Assembly (NCBI GenBank): GCA_029783825.1
Contig: JAREIK010002053.1
Span: forward strand, 429,797 to 493,796
Length of the DNA stretch: 64,000 bases
Direction: 5' to 3'
DNA from: Sapria himalayana
Lineage: Eukaryota > Streptophyta > Magnoliopsida > Malpighiales > Rafflesiaceae
Made by a program: the position numbers and the translations under genes. Below the pieces are notes generated by a model that worked only from the letters and a program-made list of their open reading frames with translations, did not search any database and was not told the origin of the DNA. Below are positions 13,590 through 25,927 of the stretch, in pieces; within the stretch, counting starts at the first letter, position 1, and each line of letters starts with the position of its first letter.

Positions 13590-13870
13590 TGTTTCGGGCG
13601 CGCCAAATTCCTAATTTTTTTTAGAATTAGGGTTTCGGGCGTGACGGTGCGCGCCGAAACCCTAAATTTTTTTTTAAATTTAGGGTTCGGCCCGACCGAG
13701 CTGAACCTGACCAATCGTGTCGCGGGCCCGTGCCGGGCTAAACCCCCAAAAAACCGTGCCAGGACAGGCACGACACGGTTATAGTTCCATGCCGTGCCTG
13801 GCCCGGCACGGAAGCCCGGTTGGGCCTGGAAAAAATGTGTCGGGCCAGCACGGCCCGTTTGACACCTCTA
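13590..13870. mobile_element. hAT-like GC-rich non-autonomous element, left-truncated
   Basis: An abrupt GC-rich island in AT-rich DNA, built of CGGGCC/GGCACGG modules. It ends on the right with the terminal repeat GTTTGACACCTCTA at 13,857-13,870, the reverse complement of the TAGAGGTGTCAAAC start seen in the other copies. The interior holds alternating AATTTAGGGTT and AAACCCTAAATTT arms separated by poly-A/T. No matching left terminal repeat is present, so it lacks its left end. It has no coding capacity. Assignment to hAT rests on the terminal motif and on the 8-bp target duplications of its sister copies. Confidence 0.7.
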
Positions 13871-13879
13871 GCGTGGGTG

Positions 13880-15140
13880 AGGGCATGGGTGAGGGGCGAA
13901 AGCATGAGCAGGGTTTGTTTAGGACTTACTAAATTGTGTGCTCTTATTTTTAATTTATTTTTAGTTTCGTGACTTTTTTTAAAATATCAGAATTTTAGTT
14001 TCTAAATCTTAAAAATTTCTAGGTAAAAACCCCAAAACATAATTCTCTCTTATTTATTTTTTTATTTTTCATATCTATTTTTTTATGTTTATAGAATTAT
14101 TTATCAAAGTTTTCACATGCATTGTTTTATGTATGTGTATAATGTTTAATTGAATGTTTTAGTTATTTATTGTTTATTTTATTATCTCTCATCATTATTC
14201 CTTCATTTAATTATTTAATAATATAATTTTAATCTTTTGTGCATATACCATTTGTATATTTATTTAATTTTTGATTATTTTTTTATCTTTATTTAATTTT
14301 TATAAATTATATTAATATTTACTTAATTTTATTTTATAAAATTTATGAGATGAGTATACAAATAATTTAAAATTATATATGCTAAAACTATTTTTTTAAT
14401 CCCTTTTAAAAATGAATTAAAACTATTTTTTATAATATATAAGTAAAGATTAACTATATAGTTGTTTAATTGGCAAATTTTAAAGACTAGGAAATCTTTG
14501 AAGTTATGACTTTTTTATCTCGAGTGATGTAGAATACATGCTCTTGTGTATATTTACCAAATATTCTATTGATAGGATGGGAGCCTTTTCTTCTTCGACC
14601 CTAGGGTTACATTGTGCATATATGGGGCATTGAGGAATAATAGGGGATAAATTGGAGAAAGGTAGGAAATAATAAATATATATATATATATGGATAGCCC
14701 AACTCAAGTAGACCCAATAATCTCTTTCTCTACCCAATTTGGGCATTCCGAGATTAGTTCAAAGTTTATATTTAAGAATCACCTATCATATAATATTCAG
14801 TTTTCCTGCACTCATTAAAACTAATTCTCGTTACTCACATGAGAAATAGTTTCAGAAAAATTAAATAATCTCAAAAAATAACTTTTGATATCATATTTTT
14901 CTTTTCGAGCCATATGCTTCCCCTTAATCTATTTAGTCCTAGAGAGTAACAAGAGTAAAAGTATAACTTTTCCTTATAACTTATAAGCTCTCTCTTGATC
15001 GTTCTGATCTGTTGAAGCAGCTTGAATAAAAGTATTACAAAAAGTGATTACTCCAAAAATTTTACTTGTCTCAAACAAGCACTTGGGGTATCAGAATCTA
15101 TAGTCTTCAATCTTCTCGATGGAGGGGATGAGAGCGACAT
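13880..15140. other. AT-rich stretch, no gene seen
   Basis: Mostly T-rich sequence from 13,920 to 14,480, then a short block of more balanced composition with an (AT)n run near 14,670-14,690. The minus frame at 14504-14746 covers that microsatellite and has no recognisable similarity. I see no terminal repeats. Confidence 0.35.
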
Positions 15141-15149
15141 AGTAGTACA

Positions 15150-16500
15150 CTTTTTCCTAGTCTTGTAAACTAACCTCTCACACTACTATGCAACTTCAAA
15201 ACATGAAGTGGGAACTACTTTCCTATGCAAAATATGTCATCCAGGAAAAGATGTTCGAGTCTATGTAGCTCGGAATCAATACATACAATTTTTTATAAAG
15301 ACACTTTTCTATTCCAAACAAACCCTAATTTGAGTAACATACATGAAATGTACCCTTTGACTATTTTCAATTTATCTTCCCGAAATCTCTAAATATGACC
15401 CATACTATCCAACATCCAAATTGATAGCAAGGTCATCTAAATATCTAGGCCATGTTAGATATCTATCAAAATCAATGAATATACAGTATTTATCTCTAAA
15501 GAATCATTCCCGAGTTTAAAAATATTTGATGTTCCACTATTGCTCATCCTTATTAGTTCATACTCCCCTTGCATGACCATCACAAACTAATTACTATTCA
15601 AAGTGACATGAAAAATGGCCGCCAAATTTCTCACTCACTCACTATCTTGATTGACTCTATTGGATAGCTCAATACTACTCAAAAAAGTGATATTATCCTC
15701 AATTAAAAAGGTATCAACCTCACTTTAGGCATTATCTCTCTTTCGAGGCTCCTCTCGGAACATCTTCCTATTAGGATATTTTTTATGAGGTGTCATTGCT
15801 CACAATAGTAACACCTCACCACGATCCTACCTATGAACTTCTCCCCGAAAGGAAACTCCATTTCCTCTCCAGATGTGAGTTTAATAGTATTTCTACTTTT
15901 CCTCTCATTTTCATTAAAAACTAGAATACCAAGAGATGTATCTTTTTTTTCTAAATCTCACAATCTCATTTACTAGACTAGCAGCAATGACCAATGATTA
16001 TTATGATAAAGTTGTTGATCGAGATAAAGGTATTTTAACGAGTGTCTTCCAATTATCAGGAAATGAGCTGAAAACAACATATACTTGTATCTCATCATAC
16101 AACATTATTTTCATATATAGCAACTTGTTAACCATGGATTGGAAACTTAATCATGTGAGTACCATATCAGTTATATCATGATATTTCATGTTAACTAAAT
16201 GTTGAATTAACAAGATCATATTTCGTGACATATCTTTGTTATACGTCAACTTAATCTTTTTTTATAACTCATGCATCCTTATTATTGTGGAAATGTAGTA
16301 GAAATTTATTTTCCAACTCATTGATGTTTTGTAGCAGATAACTTATAGTGCAAACGATTTCACTTTTATCACTCATGTTTTTCAATTTTGGATCATCACC
16401 AACCAGAGCATATAAATCATTTTTATATTCCAAGTTAAATAATAAGATTATTCCAATTTCATTATGCCGAGCAAATTATTTTGATCTTCTTCTTTCCCGA
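15150..16500 (-). pseudogene. Ty1-copia gag, zinc knuckle and protease remnant
   Basis: Minus-strand translation shows a UBN2/gag-like stretch at about 16,340-15,950, with EIQVYVVFSSFPDNWKTLV matching the family's ELQALLLLSSLPDSWExxV. A CCHC knuckle follows near 15,830-15,780 as CYYCEQ, a stop, then HLIKN, with its last Cys lost. Next comes a protease/pre-integrase part at about 15,640-15,380, with GEYELIRMSNSGTSNIFKLGND, LEINTVYSLILIDI and LLSIWMLDSMGHI matching the usual ...MGNxGxSKxxGxGD, LxTNxGxxLxLKDVRHxPD and LNLISxGxLDDEGY. Stops and shifts interrupt all of it. The order and strand fit upstream coding of the pol remnant at 10.2-12.3 kb, but about 2.9 kb with a hAT-like insertion separates them, so one or two elements are possible. 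Confidence 0.65.
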
Positions 16501-16529
16501 AAAAAAATAACTTTGTCATTAGAAAATTA

Positions 16530-17110
16530 AAAATATTCATTTCCTCAAAAATTAATCAACATTCTATGATCCCATTTATTGAGGTATAAATAAAATTAAT
16601 TTTATCCTCATTAGAATCTTTTAGTGTTATATTTAAACTATTGCCGAAGAGAATGAATCACACAATAGTTTTTTTTTTTTTTTTGCATATATATTTTTTC
16701 TTCTTTTAAATTAAAATTGTGTATTATCTTTAATTTAAAAACATGACAAAATATAAATTTTAACTCGTTAAAATATGAATTGAGTTTTTAAAATTTAAAA
16801 ATCCAAAAATGTAAAAACCAAATATGTCCAACAAATTTTCTTAAATTTGAAAATTCAATTTTTATTTCTACAAAAAATTTATGTTTTTTATCTGAAAATA
16901 TATATTAATTCTGAAAATAAATATCCAAATTATATTGTGAATATAACAAATTTCACCCTATTACTATGCTGTCCAAACTAGTAAAATATTGCAATAAATA
17001 CAATTAAAAATAACACCCAAATTAACAAATAAAAGCCTAATTATTACTAATGTTCATATTAAAAATAAATAAATCATATATGAAATAACTTATAATTAGA
17101 ATCTTAAGGT
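16530..17110. other. AT-rich stretch, no gene seen
   Basis: A/T-dominated sequence including a T-run near 16,670-16,684. Nothing recognisable. It runs into the left terminal repeat of MULE copy A. Confidence 0.4.
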
Positions 17111-17405
17111 GTGTTACTACATAAATGTGAGTTTTGTATGGAAATAACACATTAAACAAAATTCAATATTTAATTCAGGTTTCAAAAATATGCCCAGACT
17201 AGTGCATCTGAAAATATCGTGGCAATACCCATCATTGTGAACGGTGGCTATTACCACGCTGTTGATTTTTAAATTTCAATAGCCAGTATTCACAAAGCGG
17301 GCATTTGAATTCTAAAAAATTTTCAAATGCCTGCAATGGGAACGACGGCTATTAAATAAAACCAATGACCGTCGTTCTCAATGCAAGCTATTGAACATAT
17401 TTATC
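17110..17405 (+). repeat. Left terminal inverted repeat of MULE copy A
   Basis: Contains the CCCAGACTAGTGCATCTG block at about 17,193 and a module that folds on itself: GAACGACGGCTATT at about 17,340 faces ACCGTCGTTC at about 17,368. The same modules recur, inverted, at 27,750-28,115, and in copy B at 37,360-37,610 and 59,480-59,640. They form the subterminal region of this family. Confidence 0.7.
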
Positions 17406-18677
17406 CATGAATGATCATCTTCTTCCTCCCCCCACCCATTTTCTCTTCTCCATTTTCACCTAACCCTTGATTTTCTTCCGCCATTTATTCTGCCAGTGGC
17501 CTCCCCTTCTCCACCTGACCCCACCTCGCCGATGACAAGGTTGCATTGCACAAGCTTTCATCAGCTCTCCTTCGGAGGTTTGTTATTTGTCCTACTTTGA
17601 AACACTTAACTCACATTATTTCTTTAATCTAGCACATTATTCTTGATTCAAATAATTTTCTACTCTTTTTATTATTCAATGTTTAGCCAGAGCCATCCAT
17701 ATTTAAGAAAAAAATTGGTCAGAACACATACAAGTAGATAATACTAATAGATTGTAGGAGCTATATATTTTCACTTGCATTAATATTCAATTCTTCCCTA
17801 AACGGCACCATTCCACTTTCTTATTGATTTTCACTCTCACATTTCAATTGTATTTAAAAATTTTAAAAACTATCTAATAAATAATTATTAATTTAAATAA
17901 ATAATGACAGTATTTATATTTATATTTATATTTATATTCTATTTATAATTTTTCTTTAATAATTATGGTTGTTTGGGCTAGCTCATACACACATTAACTA
18001 ATTCACCTAGGAGAACCAACTCACATCACAAGAATTATCTATAGATAAGACATGGACTCGAACTTCATAATCTATTAATAATAATTAACAATACAAATTG
18101 TTGAGATTTTTTTAAAATATCTATCTGTACATTATATGTGCTTCAATATATAAGATATGCTTCAAGCTCTTTTTTATTTTTTTCTTTACACACAAACACA
18201 CACACACACATTATTGTGATTTAAATTATATTACTTTATTTTATTTTTATTTATGTATTATGGATATATAAAGACTTAATTTGTACGTTTCTTTTGGTTG
18301 ATTTTTATTGTATCCTCCCATTTAGCATTTACCTCATCATGGTATCAGATTTAAAATCCTATGAGAAGAAAATTCTCGAATTGCAGAGAGAAAATGTGTA
18401 CTTTAGAAACAAAGTGTGTGCATGTGCCATGAAGTTACTATCATGGGTAACGCCTCTAGTAGGGATAACTAACACAGTCATTGCCAAGCACCATCACACA
18501 AAATTTGTGTGAATTGAATTTTTTGAAACGAGATAGAAGGAATTGCTAGCAACCATCACACTGCCAACTACCAGCTGACAGAATTGAGTTGCCTTTCAGA
18601 TATTTCTTGTTTCGGGCAAAACCCAAATTTCAAGCAGATTCTAGTGTCTATTACATGTTTGTGCAGATTATTTTTGT
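17406..18677 (+). other. MULE copy A 5' region, no frame recognised
   Basis: The first 180 bases (CTCTTCTCCATTTTCACCTAAC and onward to about 17,585) are shared with copy B near 59,250-59,430, so they belong to the element's transcribed leader or promoter side. Beyond that the sequence is AT-rich. A frame at 18,294-18,512 contains LKSYEKKILELQRENVYFRNKV, which could form a short coiled coil, but I recognise no family. Confidence 0.35.
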
Positions 18678-19213
18678 TAGAGGTGTCAAACGTGTCGTGA
18701 TGGGCCGGGCCGGCACGTTTTTTTCCAGGCCCAACCGGGCTTTCGTGCCGGGCCAGGCACGGCGCGAAACAGTAACCGTGCCGTGCCTATCCCGGCAACG
18801 TTTTTTAAGGGTTCAGCCTGGCACAGGCCCGCGGTACGATTCGTCGGGTTCGGCCCGGTCAGGCCGAACCCTAAATTTAAAAAAAAAATTTATAGTTTCG
18901 GCGCGCCTGAAACCCTAATTTTTAAAAAAATTAGGATTTCGGCGCGCCTGAACCCCTAATTTTAAAAAAAATTAGGGTTTCGGCGCCCAGTAACCCTAAT
19001 TTTTTTTAAAAAAAAATTCAGCATGGTACCGTGTCGGGCCAAGCACGGCACGAGGCCCGGTTGGCCTCGGCATGACACGACATGATTGTGCCGTGGTCGG
19101 GCACGAAACGAGCCCGGGCACGGGAAATTTTCGTGTCGGGCCGGCCCAGGCACGACTGAACCGTGCCGTGCCTCGTGTCGGGCCGGCCCGGCCCGGCCCG
19201 GTTGACATCTCTA
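18678..19213. mobile_element. hAT-like GC-rich non-autonomous element, complete (536 bp)
   Basis: Starts TAGAGGTGTCAAACGTG at 18,678 and ends CCGGTTGACATCTCTA at 19,213, an imperfect terminal inverted repeat. The flanking 8-mers ATTTTTGT (18,670-18,677) and GTTTTTGT (19,214-19,221) agree at 7 of 8 bases, the hAT target-duplication length. The outer parts are CGGGCCGG/GGCACGG modules. The middle (about 18,870-19,015) is an array of ACCCTAATTT and AATTAGGRTTTCGG arms separated by A/T tracts. No transposase is encoded; the Arg/Pro/Gly-rich open frames inside follow from the GC-rich modules. It interrupts the 5' region of MULE copy A, so it is younger than that element. Confidence 0.8.
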
Positions 19214-19221
19214 GTTTTTGT

Positions 19222-20843
19222 GCAGACACCATGATTTGGTGCAATGTGCAATTTATTTTTGAGTAGAAACATTCATTTAGTGTAGTGTGTGTAATTTTGG
19301 TCAAAAATCCTAGTTTACATATAGTATTTTTTTTTGTTCAATTTTTTTCATTGGGTTGATTTCCTTCACGTCGTATTAAGTATCAGACATTGTTATAGGA
19401 TGGGTAAGAGAGTCTCAACTCAATGTACACACCATATGAGAACAAGTCTTATGATAGATAGTCTTTACTAATTATTTTTAGAGAGAGATCCTAAAATATT
19501 ATAGAGTATTAAGAGATACATATTGACTGTCAGAACAATCATGGGAATCTCACAGTCTTCTCATCTTAACCCCTAATGAAGAGAGACATTGGGGATTGAT
19601 TAACAGTAGCACAACAAAGATATTCTTACATCTAGGTATTACAACTCTTTTATCTCGTTCCTTCACTTTATACTCATGAATTATTAACTCATGAGCTAAT
19701 ATTTATATTATATATAATTATTTTTTGGGCGATATTTTTTTTGCATATTCTGATTATCATGTTAGTCTCTTTCTAAGAGGTACATTTATAAATATTTAAT
19801 TCTAATTTTATTTTATTTTTCTTTTCATGTTTGTTTGGAGAATCCAAAAATTCTAAGATTTCTTTTGTAATTGAGCATGAAATATTATATCTTCTCTCAT
19901 ATAGTTGATATTTAAATGTTAGATCTTTTGTTTATTCATTCTCAATGTAAATAATTATCATTGGTCATATTGAAAATATTTTACCCCTCTTAAAAATATT
20001 TTTATACTAGAGTATAAGATGTATCTGTTAGTTAAATATACTCAAGTATTATATCTTAAACATCATGATATGGTGAATAAGGACTAGTTCAATCTGATAT
20101 ACACGGACGTCTTAAAAATTAGTTTAGATGGAATCAAAATACATTTTATGTTTTGGATTACCTTCATCGATTATTATTTACTATATACATGTGTATTTTT
20201 TTTCATGTTATAATATATATTTTTTATTTTTTCAAATATTAAAAAAAAATAAAAAATAAGAAATTATACTTATTATATGAATATGGTTGAGATAGCTTAG
20301 ATATCCTATTTTATCATAACCCAATATGTAGCTTATCAAATCTTGTATCTTAAAGAAAATTATTTTGTTTGTGTCTCAAAATTTTTTAGAGTATTTGTTT
20401 AGTTTTAGATATCTCCCCAAAATAATGTGTCATTTATTGTTGGAGCTACATGGCTTAATAATGATCATCATATATAAAAAATATTTTAAACATGTTAAAA
20501 TATATAGGTTTATATTTAAGAACATCTTTAAAAAAATCACACAAATATGTCACTTATTTAACATGTTTCATAAAATAACGTATAACATATATGTTATATG
20601 ATATAAGAAGCAAATGAAACAAAAATATTTTTGAGTGCATATTTTAGTTTATTTCTATATAGAATCATACAAATATTTCATTTAGCAAAAATAGATATCT
20701 ACCCCATCAAGTTGAGAAATGAAACATCAAATTATCAAAAAAAATCAGGACATATATAAACATGTATATATAAGCATTGTCTATTCGATAATCAACTCTC
20801 ATATTTTTTAATTTTATTTTACTTATTTTGAAACAGGTCAATT
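19222..20843 (+). other. MULE copy A internal 5' region, AT-rich, no gene seen
   Basis: AT-rich sequence between the hAT-like insertion and the transposase start. The block at about 19,380-19,620 is less AT-rich but has no recognisable frame. GAAACAG directly before the region of the ATG at 20,844 would suit an intron 3' end, so part of this may be a 5' intron. Confidence 0.3.
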
Positions 20844-23293
20844 ATGTATATTTCCTCTATCCCAATAATATGTTATTATAATAGACATATAGTGAGAACC
20901 CATAATGATGTGAAATATGATGAAAACAAAGTTTCGATTGTGTATTTGGAAATACCGGTTTATTGCACATTTGAACAATTAGGTGATATCATATTTTCAA
21001 GCATATCTATTGACAAATAGAAGTTCAACTTAGTTATCATGTGTAAGTATCATCTAAAAAGTGGAAATAGGTTCCAATCTCTTATAATATGGAATGACAG
21101 TTATGTGCACCAAATGTTGAAAATGGTTAACACAGCTGGCTTTGAAAAAATTAAATTATTTTTCGAGGTTGTTCGAATACACCAACAAGCAAATTAATCA
21201 ATTGGTGTTGCAGAAATTGAGAATGTTATAGAAATTGACAATAGTTGTGGGCCTAGCAGTGGTCTAGTACGAGATACTAGAGCATATGAAGATGATGCTT
21301 TTGCTTATGAAGAGGGTAATGATGAATCTGATGAAGATGTTGATGTTGAATATGATGATAACTTCCATGTTCAAGCCGATGTATATGTTTCATCAATACA
21401 AACTACAAATCAAGTTTTGAAGAATGAGTGAGGGATATCTATCTCTGCAAATGCATTATCTTGTGATGTATCGAGTATTACAAATGATGATGAGGAACCT
21501 GATGAGTCGGCCCCTATTCAGTTTCACCCACCACCAACACCTTGTTTTGAACATGTTGAAAATATAGATATCACTATTTCAAGTGGTTGGACTCCATGGG
21601 GGCAAGAAACAACCAGTTATGCGAGTAGTAAATTTGAAGTTGGACAAGTTTTTAATTCTAAATCCGAATTGCAAGAGGCTGGAAAGATTTACTCAATTAA
21701 AACACACCATGAGTTTGTTGTAGTTACCTCCTCAAAAAAATTGCTTGTTTTAAGATGTAAGAAGGCTGAAGAATGTCAATGTCAATGGAAGGTACGTGCC
21801 ATTGTTATGAAAGATACTAATTTATTTGTGATCAACAAATATAAAGGGCCGCATACTTGTGTAAATTTGTGTTTGAATCGAGACCATCATCAACTGGACT
21901 CAAAGTTGGTTGTTTCTCATATAAAATCAATAATAAAGGCACAATTTACATTTTCCCCTGTGGCTATTCAAGCAATCATGATGGAGAAATGAGGATATGA
22001 AATTTCATATAAAAAAAGCTTTGGATAGGAAGCATAAGGCATTTAGACATTTATTTGGTGATTTTTCCCAATCATATACATATCTCCTACGTTTGTTCTT
22101 GGTCATTGAACAAACCAATCCTAGATGTGTTGTTATTTAGAAAACCATCTCTCAAAGTGTACCAAACAATAAGACATTTCAGCGTATGTTATGGTCATTC
22201 AAGCTATCTATTGAAGGGTTTGCAAATTGTTATCCTTTACTTAGTATTGATGGTATACATTTGCAAGGGAAGTATAAAGGGACATTGTTGATTGCTATGG
22301 GATGTGATGGAAATAATCAATTATTCACATTCGCATTTGCTATTATAGAAGGCGAGAATATTGATAGTTAGAGATGGTTCTTGTCATGTATCAGGTATAG
22401 AGTAACTCAACGAATGGGGATTTGTGTTATATCTGATAGACATCTAGGTATTATGGTAGCTATGAGCAATCCTTATCTTGGTTGGGAAGCACCATATGCC
22501 TATCACAAGATCTGCATGCATTATCTTGTAAGCAATTTTATGACTCACTTAAAAGATAAACTCTTGAAGAATTTGGTTTGCAGAGTAGCTTTTGCGACAA
22601 CACCATGGAAGATGAATAGACATATGGCTACAAAATGGAGAATTAATCCTGAAGCACAAAAATGGTTAGAGGTGATCCCTCTTCCATTATGGGTACTTTC
22701 ACATGATGGAGGTCAATATATGGGATAATGACAACTAATATGTCTGAGGTATTCAATAGTGTTCTCAAATGGGCTCGTAGCTTACCAATCTCTGTATTAG
22801 TTCAGTTGACATTTTTCTGCCTTAACAGTTACTTTACGATCAATGAAAATTATTCTTTACGATCACATACAGAGCATATTTCACATAAGGTCCAGGAGTG
22901 GTCGCATTAATCTTCTCAATATAAATGATAAGAACTGCATATGTGGTAAGACACAGATATATGGATTTTCATGTAGCCATATCATAGCAGCATGTCAGCA
23001 TCGATATTTTGATTTTAAGTTATTTTTTCAAGCCTACTACACTACGCAGTCCTACTATGATACTTAGGCAAGCTTGTTTTATCTCATATTTAATAAAGAT
23101 GAGTGGCCTATTTATGATGGTCTAATGATCATAACTTCTGGGTCAATGAAACGACAAGCTAGTGGCTAATTTAAAATTTACCCATTTTCATAATGAAATG
23201 GATGTTTAGGAAGGGAAAACAAAGATAAAATGGGGGTTGTGCAAACAAGAGGATCACAATCGGCGGTCTTGTAAGAATAAAAATCAAGTTTAG
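20844..23293 (+). pseudogene. MULE transposase (mudrA-like) pseudogene, copy A
   Basis: Would encode the DDE transposase that cuts and pastes the MULE by acting on its terminal repeats. It opens with a PB1-like N-terminal part (IPIICYYNRHIVRTHNDVKY) and an acidic linker at 21,240-21,370. The DNA-binding region at 21,630-21,990 has FEVGQVFNSKSELQEAGKIY and CQCQWKVRAIVMKDTN. The MULE catalytic domain at 22,180-22,760 keeps LSIDGIHLQGKYKGTLL, ISDRHLGI and MTTNMSEVFNSVLK, so the three acidic positions I expect (D, D, E) are present. A SWIM zinc finger follows as CICGKTQIYGFSCSHIIAAC, and a C-terminal knuckle reads WGLCKQEDHNRRSC, where Trp replaces the first Cys still present in copy B. Stops near 21,197 and 21,431 and the Trp-to-stop TAG at 22,369, plus a frameshift near 22,000, kill it. 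The start ATG is placed by alignment to copy B. Confidence 0.85.
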
Positions 23294-23523
23294 TTGTTTG
23301 TTTGTAAATGAGGCCTCATTTTTTTTGTTGTTGTTCTGTATAAGACTTATGTACTAGTATTTATTTCTTATAAATGAAGCCCTGAATATTTTGTTGTTAT
23401 CTTGTATCAGACTTTTTCTATCGAATGAAACTTTCTTATTGTACGTGTGTATTATTAATTGTCATTGTGATTAATATTGACAACCATGTTTGACAATTAT
23501 TTTGAACTTATTATATCTTATAG
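23294..23523 (+). other. Spacer between the two MULE genes
   Basis: T-rich sequence following the transposase stop and preceding the PMD reading. It is shared in part with copy B (55,390-55,605), so it belongs to the element. It may hold the transposase 3' UTR and the PMD promoter. No specific site was recognised. Confidence 0.4.
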
Positions 23524-25165
23524 ACACGGCTAGGGGGTTTCATGATGTGGATCTGTTGGATACATCTATCTTGGTATTGCAAGACAGACACCGATCACAC
23601 TTTGTAGATACAGAGTAGGTACATAATCTATTAATTATCAATTACTATTAGTAGTTTTAACATGTAAGTTATACATAATCACTTTAAAATTTGGTTGTTT
23701 TGTTGCTTACAGCTTCATGAGATCCTCTACCCTCGAAAGTAGATGAGAGCCTTCATGACTATGTGGAGGATGGATATTCAGATTCAGCCATACGTGATTA
23801 GGACTAGATTTTATGGTATATACTGTTTGGGCCACATTGTGATTGTTTGGCCACTTATCACCTCACACATCAAAAGATGGAGGCCCAAGACACACACGCT
23901 ACATATGCCAAAATGGGAGATGACTATTACCATATAGAACATCTCCATCCTCTTTGTCCTTCGTATACATGGGCCAGCAGTCACTGGCACATGTGTGTTC
24001 GATGTGGCAGTGTTGTGCACGGAGCCAGAGGTAGAGCTAGCTCTTCCACTCGGGCGTAGGTAGAGAGTACCTTTGACACGGGTGCATAACCCATCGGGTG
24101 TACTCCTCCTATACCGAGATCAGCTTGATGCACAGACTCCTGATCATGTAATATTTATGTAAAATTATATTGTTCTATATTAATTATATTCATAATCCTG
24201 TAAAATTTATTGACATAAAGTGTTCACATGTAGTTATCATGGCAGCCATACGTGGTAGAGTTACTTGATAAGCTCCCAAATATCTGCTTAGCTGATCAAG
24301 AGATATGATGGACGATGTCACTACTCATTTGTTTTGAGATTATTGAGAGAGTCATGTGCCAGTTTGGATTGCATCAAGAGATACCTCCAACTTACCCTTA
24401 GGAGAAAAAGTCGCATGTAGTGGATGCACGTGGAAGACAACAGCGTGATTGGGTAATGTATCATGCACCATACATAGCATTATGAAAGACGCAAGCGGTC
24501 AGGATCATCACTTTATCCCCTATGGTAAGTCTAATGGACTTTCATTATCCATACATGCAGTGGTATTTTCATATTACACGGCATTTTATGACACCACGAT
24601 TTCATAGGGATGATATGAGGTTCCATACTACTGCTAGTAGTTTGGATCTTTTGGTAAGTTAGAGTCGTGTTTCTAAAAAATTTTACCTAATTTTTAATTA
24701 TTAGGTTATGTAATTAAAATTCTTTTTTTGGTTCACTCAGATTGCCACTATGGCTGATATAGCCAATCGCTCTCGTATTGATACCCCTGGTCCTTTATGC
24801 GACATACATCATGTTGCCTAATCGGTGTTACACCAGATCGATGAACACCATCGTATCGTCAGGCACATTAAAGAGGTTTCGACATCACATGAGCCATTTA
24901 TTAGACCTCTGGTATCATTAACACCATCACGTATGCAGCTCGTTCAAGGTAGAAGGAGAGAGAGAGAATGAGAGTTGATCGTCGAGGTCAAGCTCGAGAT
25001 GGTGAGTCAGGTCATGGTCTAGACAGTGAGAGCGGTCTTGATACACTTGAGCCGACTATGCCTACTTCTTACCCCTCACCCGAGATATTTATACCCCCAC
25101 ACACATGCACATCACCTTCCATACCCACTCACATTGATACATCACCTTCCCTACCCCCACATTGA
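23524..25165 (+). pseudogene. Plant mobile domain (PMD) pseudogene, copy A
   Basis: The translation starts with LLDTSILVLQDRHRSHF and continues with RFYGIYCLGHIVIVWPLITS and RWRPKTHTLHMPKWEMTITI, the signature of the PMD family (PF10536; MAIN/MAIL1 and transposon-borne relatives). Later parts are LLDKLPNICLADQE, RGRQQRDWVMYHAPYIAL and YPYMQWYFHITRHFMTPRFHRDDMRFHTTAS. Introns with GT...AG ends at 23,615-23,712, 24,148-24,233 and 24,654-24,740 have counterparts in copy B. The C-terminal exon ends at 25,165 in a Pro/Thr/Ser-rich tail. Compared with copy B, about 1 kb from the middle of the domain is missing after the GTTGTGCACGGAG near 24,020. Host PMD proteins act in silencing and genome stability; the role of transposon copies is unknown. 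Confidence 0.8.
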
Positions 25166-25927
25166 GACAATTCCTTTGAAAATCTTTATTTCTTCTAATT
25201 ATCCAAAAAATTCTCGAACACAATTCCTGCTAGGTCGGGTGTGTGTTAAATCTATCTTCTTTAAATATTTTTAATAAATATGGTTATCTATTTTTTGTTG
25301 CACGTAATGTTTTGTGTGTTTTGATTGAAATAGAAAAGAGGATACAAATTTTGTTGCATAGGAAAAGGGTGGAGGCACCTGCAACTCCTTTTTTTGGGAC
25401 CTATGAGAAGATTGTCATTTCTGCATCATAGATATGATTTGAAGTTTAGAAAGATTATGTTTTTTTGGGTGATTAGAACTCAGGGTATTTTTGTTAGCTT
25501 GAGATGTGGTTTTAATTTATTTTGTAATTATTTTAGTTGGACACAATAGAATCAATGTATCATGTAATTTAATTTTTTGCACTTGAGATGTGGATGATTA
25601 GAACACTGATGAAGATTTTTATATATTATGCAAATGTATTATTTTTTGCAGCTGTAGGGTCTAGTGGAGAGGAGGAGGCTACTGGTGAAATAAATGGCTT
25701 AAGAAAATCGAGGGTTAGGTGAAAAATGAAGAAGAGAAAAATGGGGCATTTGCAACTCTATTTTTGGGACATGTGAGAAGATTATCATTTTTGCATCGTA
25801 GATATAATTTGAAGTTTAGCAAGCTTATGTATTTTGTTGGATGATTAGAACTCAGGGTGTGTGTGTGTTACCTTTAGATGATTTAATTTATTTTGTAATT
25901 TTTTTAGTTGGACACTATTACATCAAT
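24551..25927 (+). repeat. Tandem duplication, first unit (1377 bp)
   Basis: Starts ATACATGCAGTGG and runs through the last PMD exons and the element's 3' internal repeats. The same sequence recurs at 26,164-27,542 with scattered single-base differences, for example CACGAT/CATGAT and GCTAGTAG/GCTGGTAG. The two units are separated only by a 230-bp hAT-like element and its target duplication. Confidence 0.9.
25380..25910 (+). repeat. Internal ~370-bp tandem repeats of the MULE 3' region
   Basis: A block beginning GCAACTC near 25,382 and containing AGAAGATTGTCATTTCTGCA, GATTAGAACTCAGGGT and TTTTAGTTGGACAC restarts near 25,752. The pattern repeats in the second duplication unit (about 26,998 and 27,368) and inverted in copy B (37,680-38,350). 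It is a standing feature of the element's 3' non-coding part and gives many substrates for unequal recombination. Confidence 0.75.

Noticed and set aside
13630..13690. TTTAGGGTT/AAACCCTAA as an interstitial telomere
   Set aside because: Not a head-to-tail TTTAGGG array. The motifs alternate in orientation and belong to the hAT-like interior shared with 18,870-19,015.
18589..19304. Several Arg/Pro/Gly-rich frames on both strands
   Set aside because: Same reason: composition of the hAT-like element 18,678-19,213, not coding.
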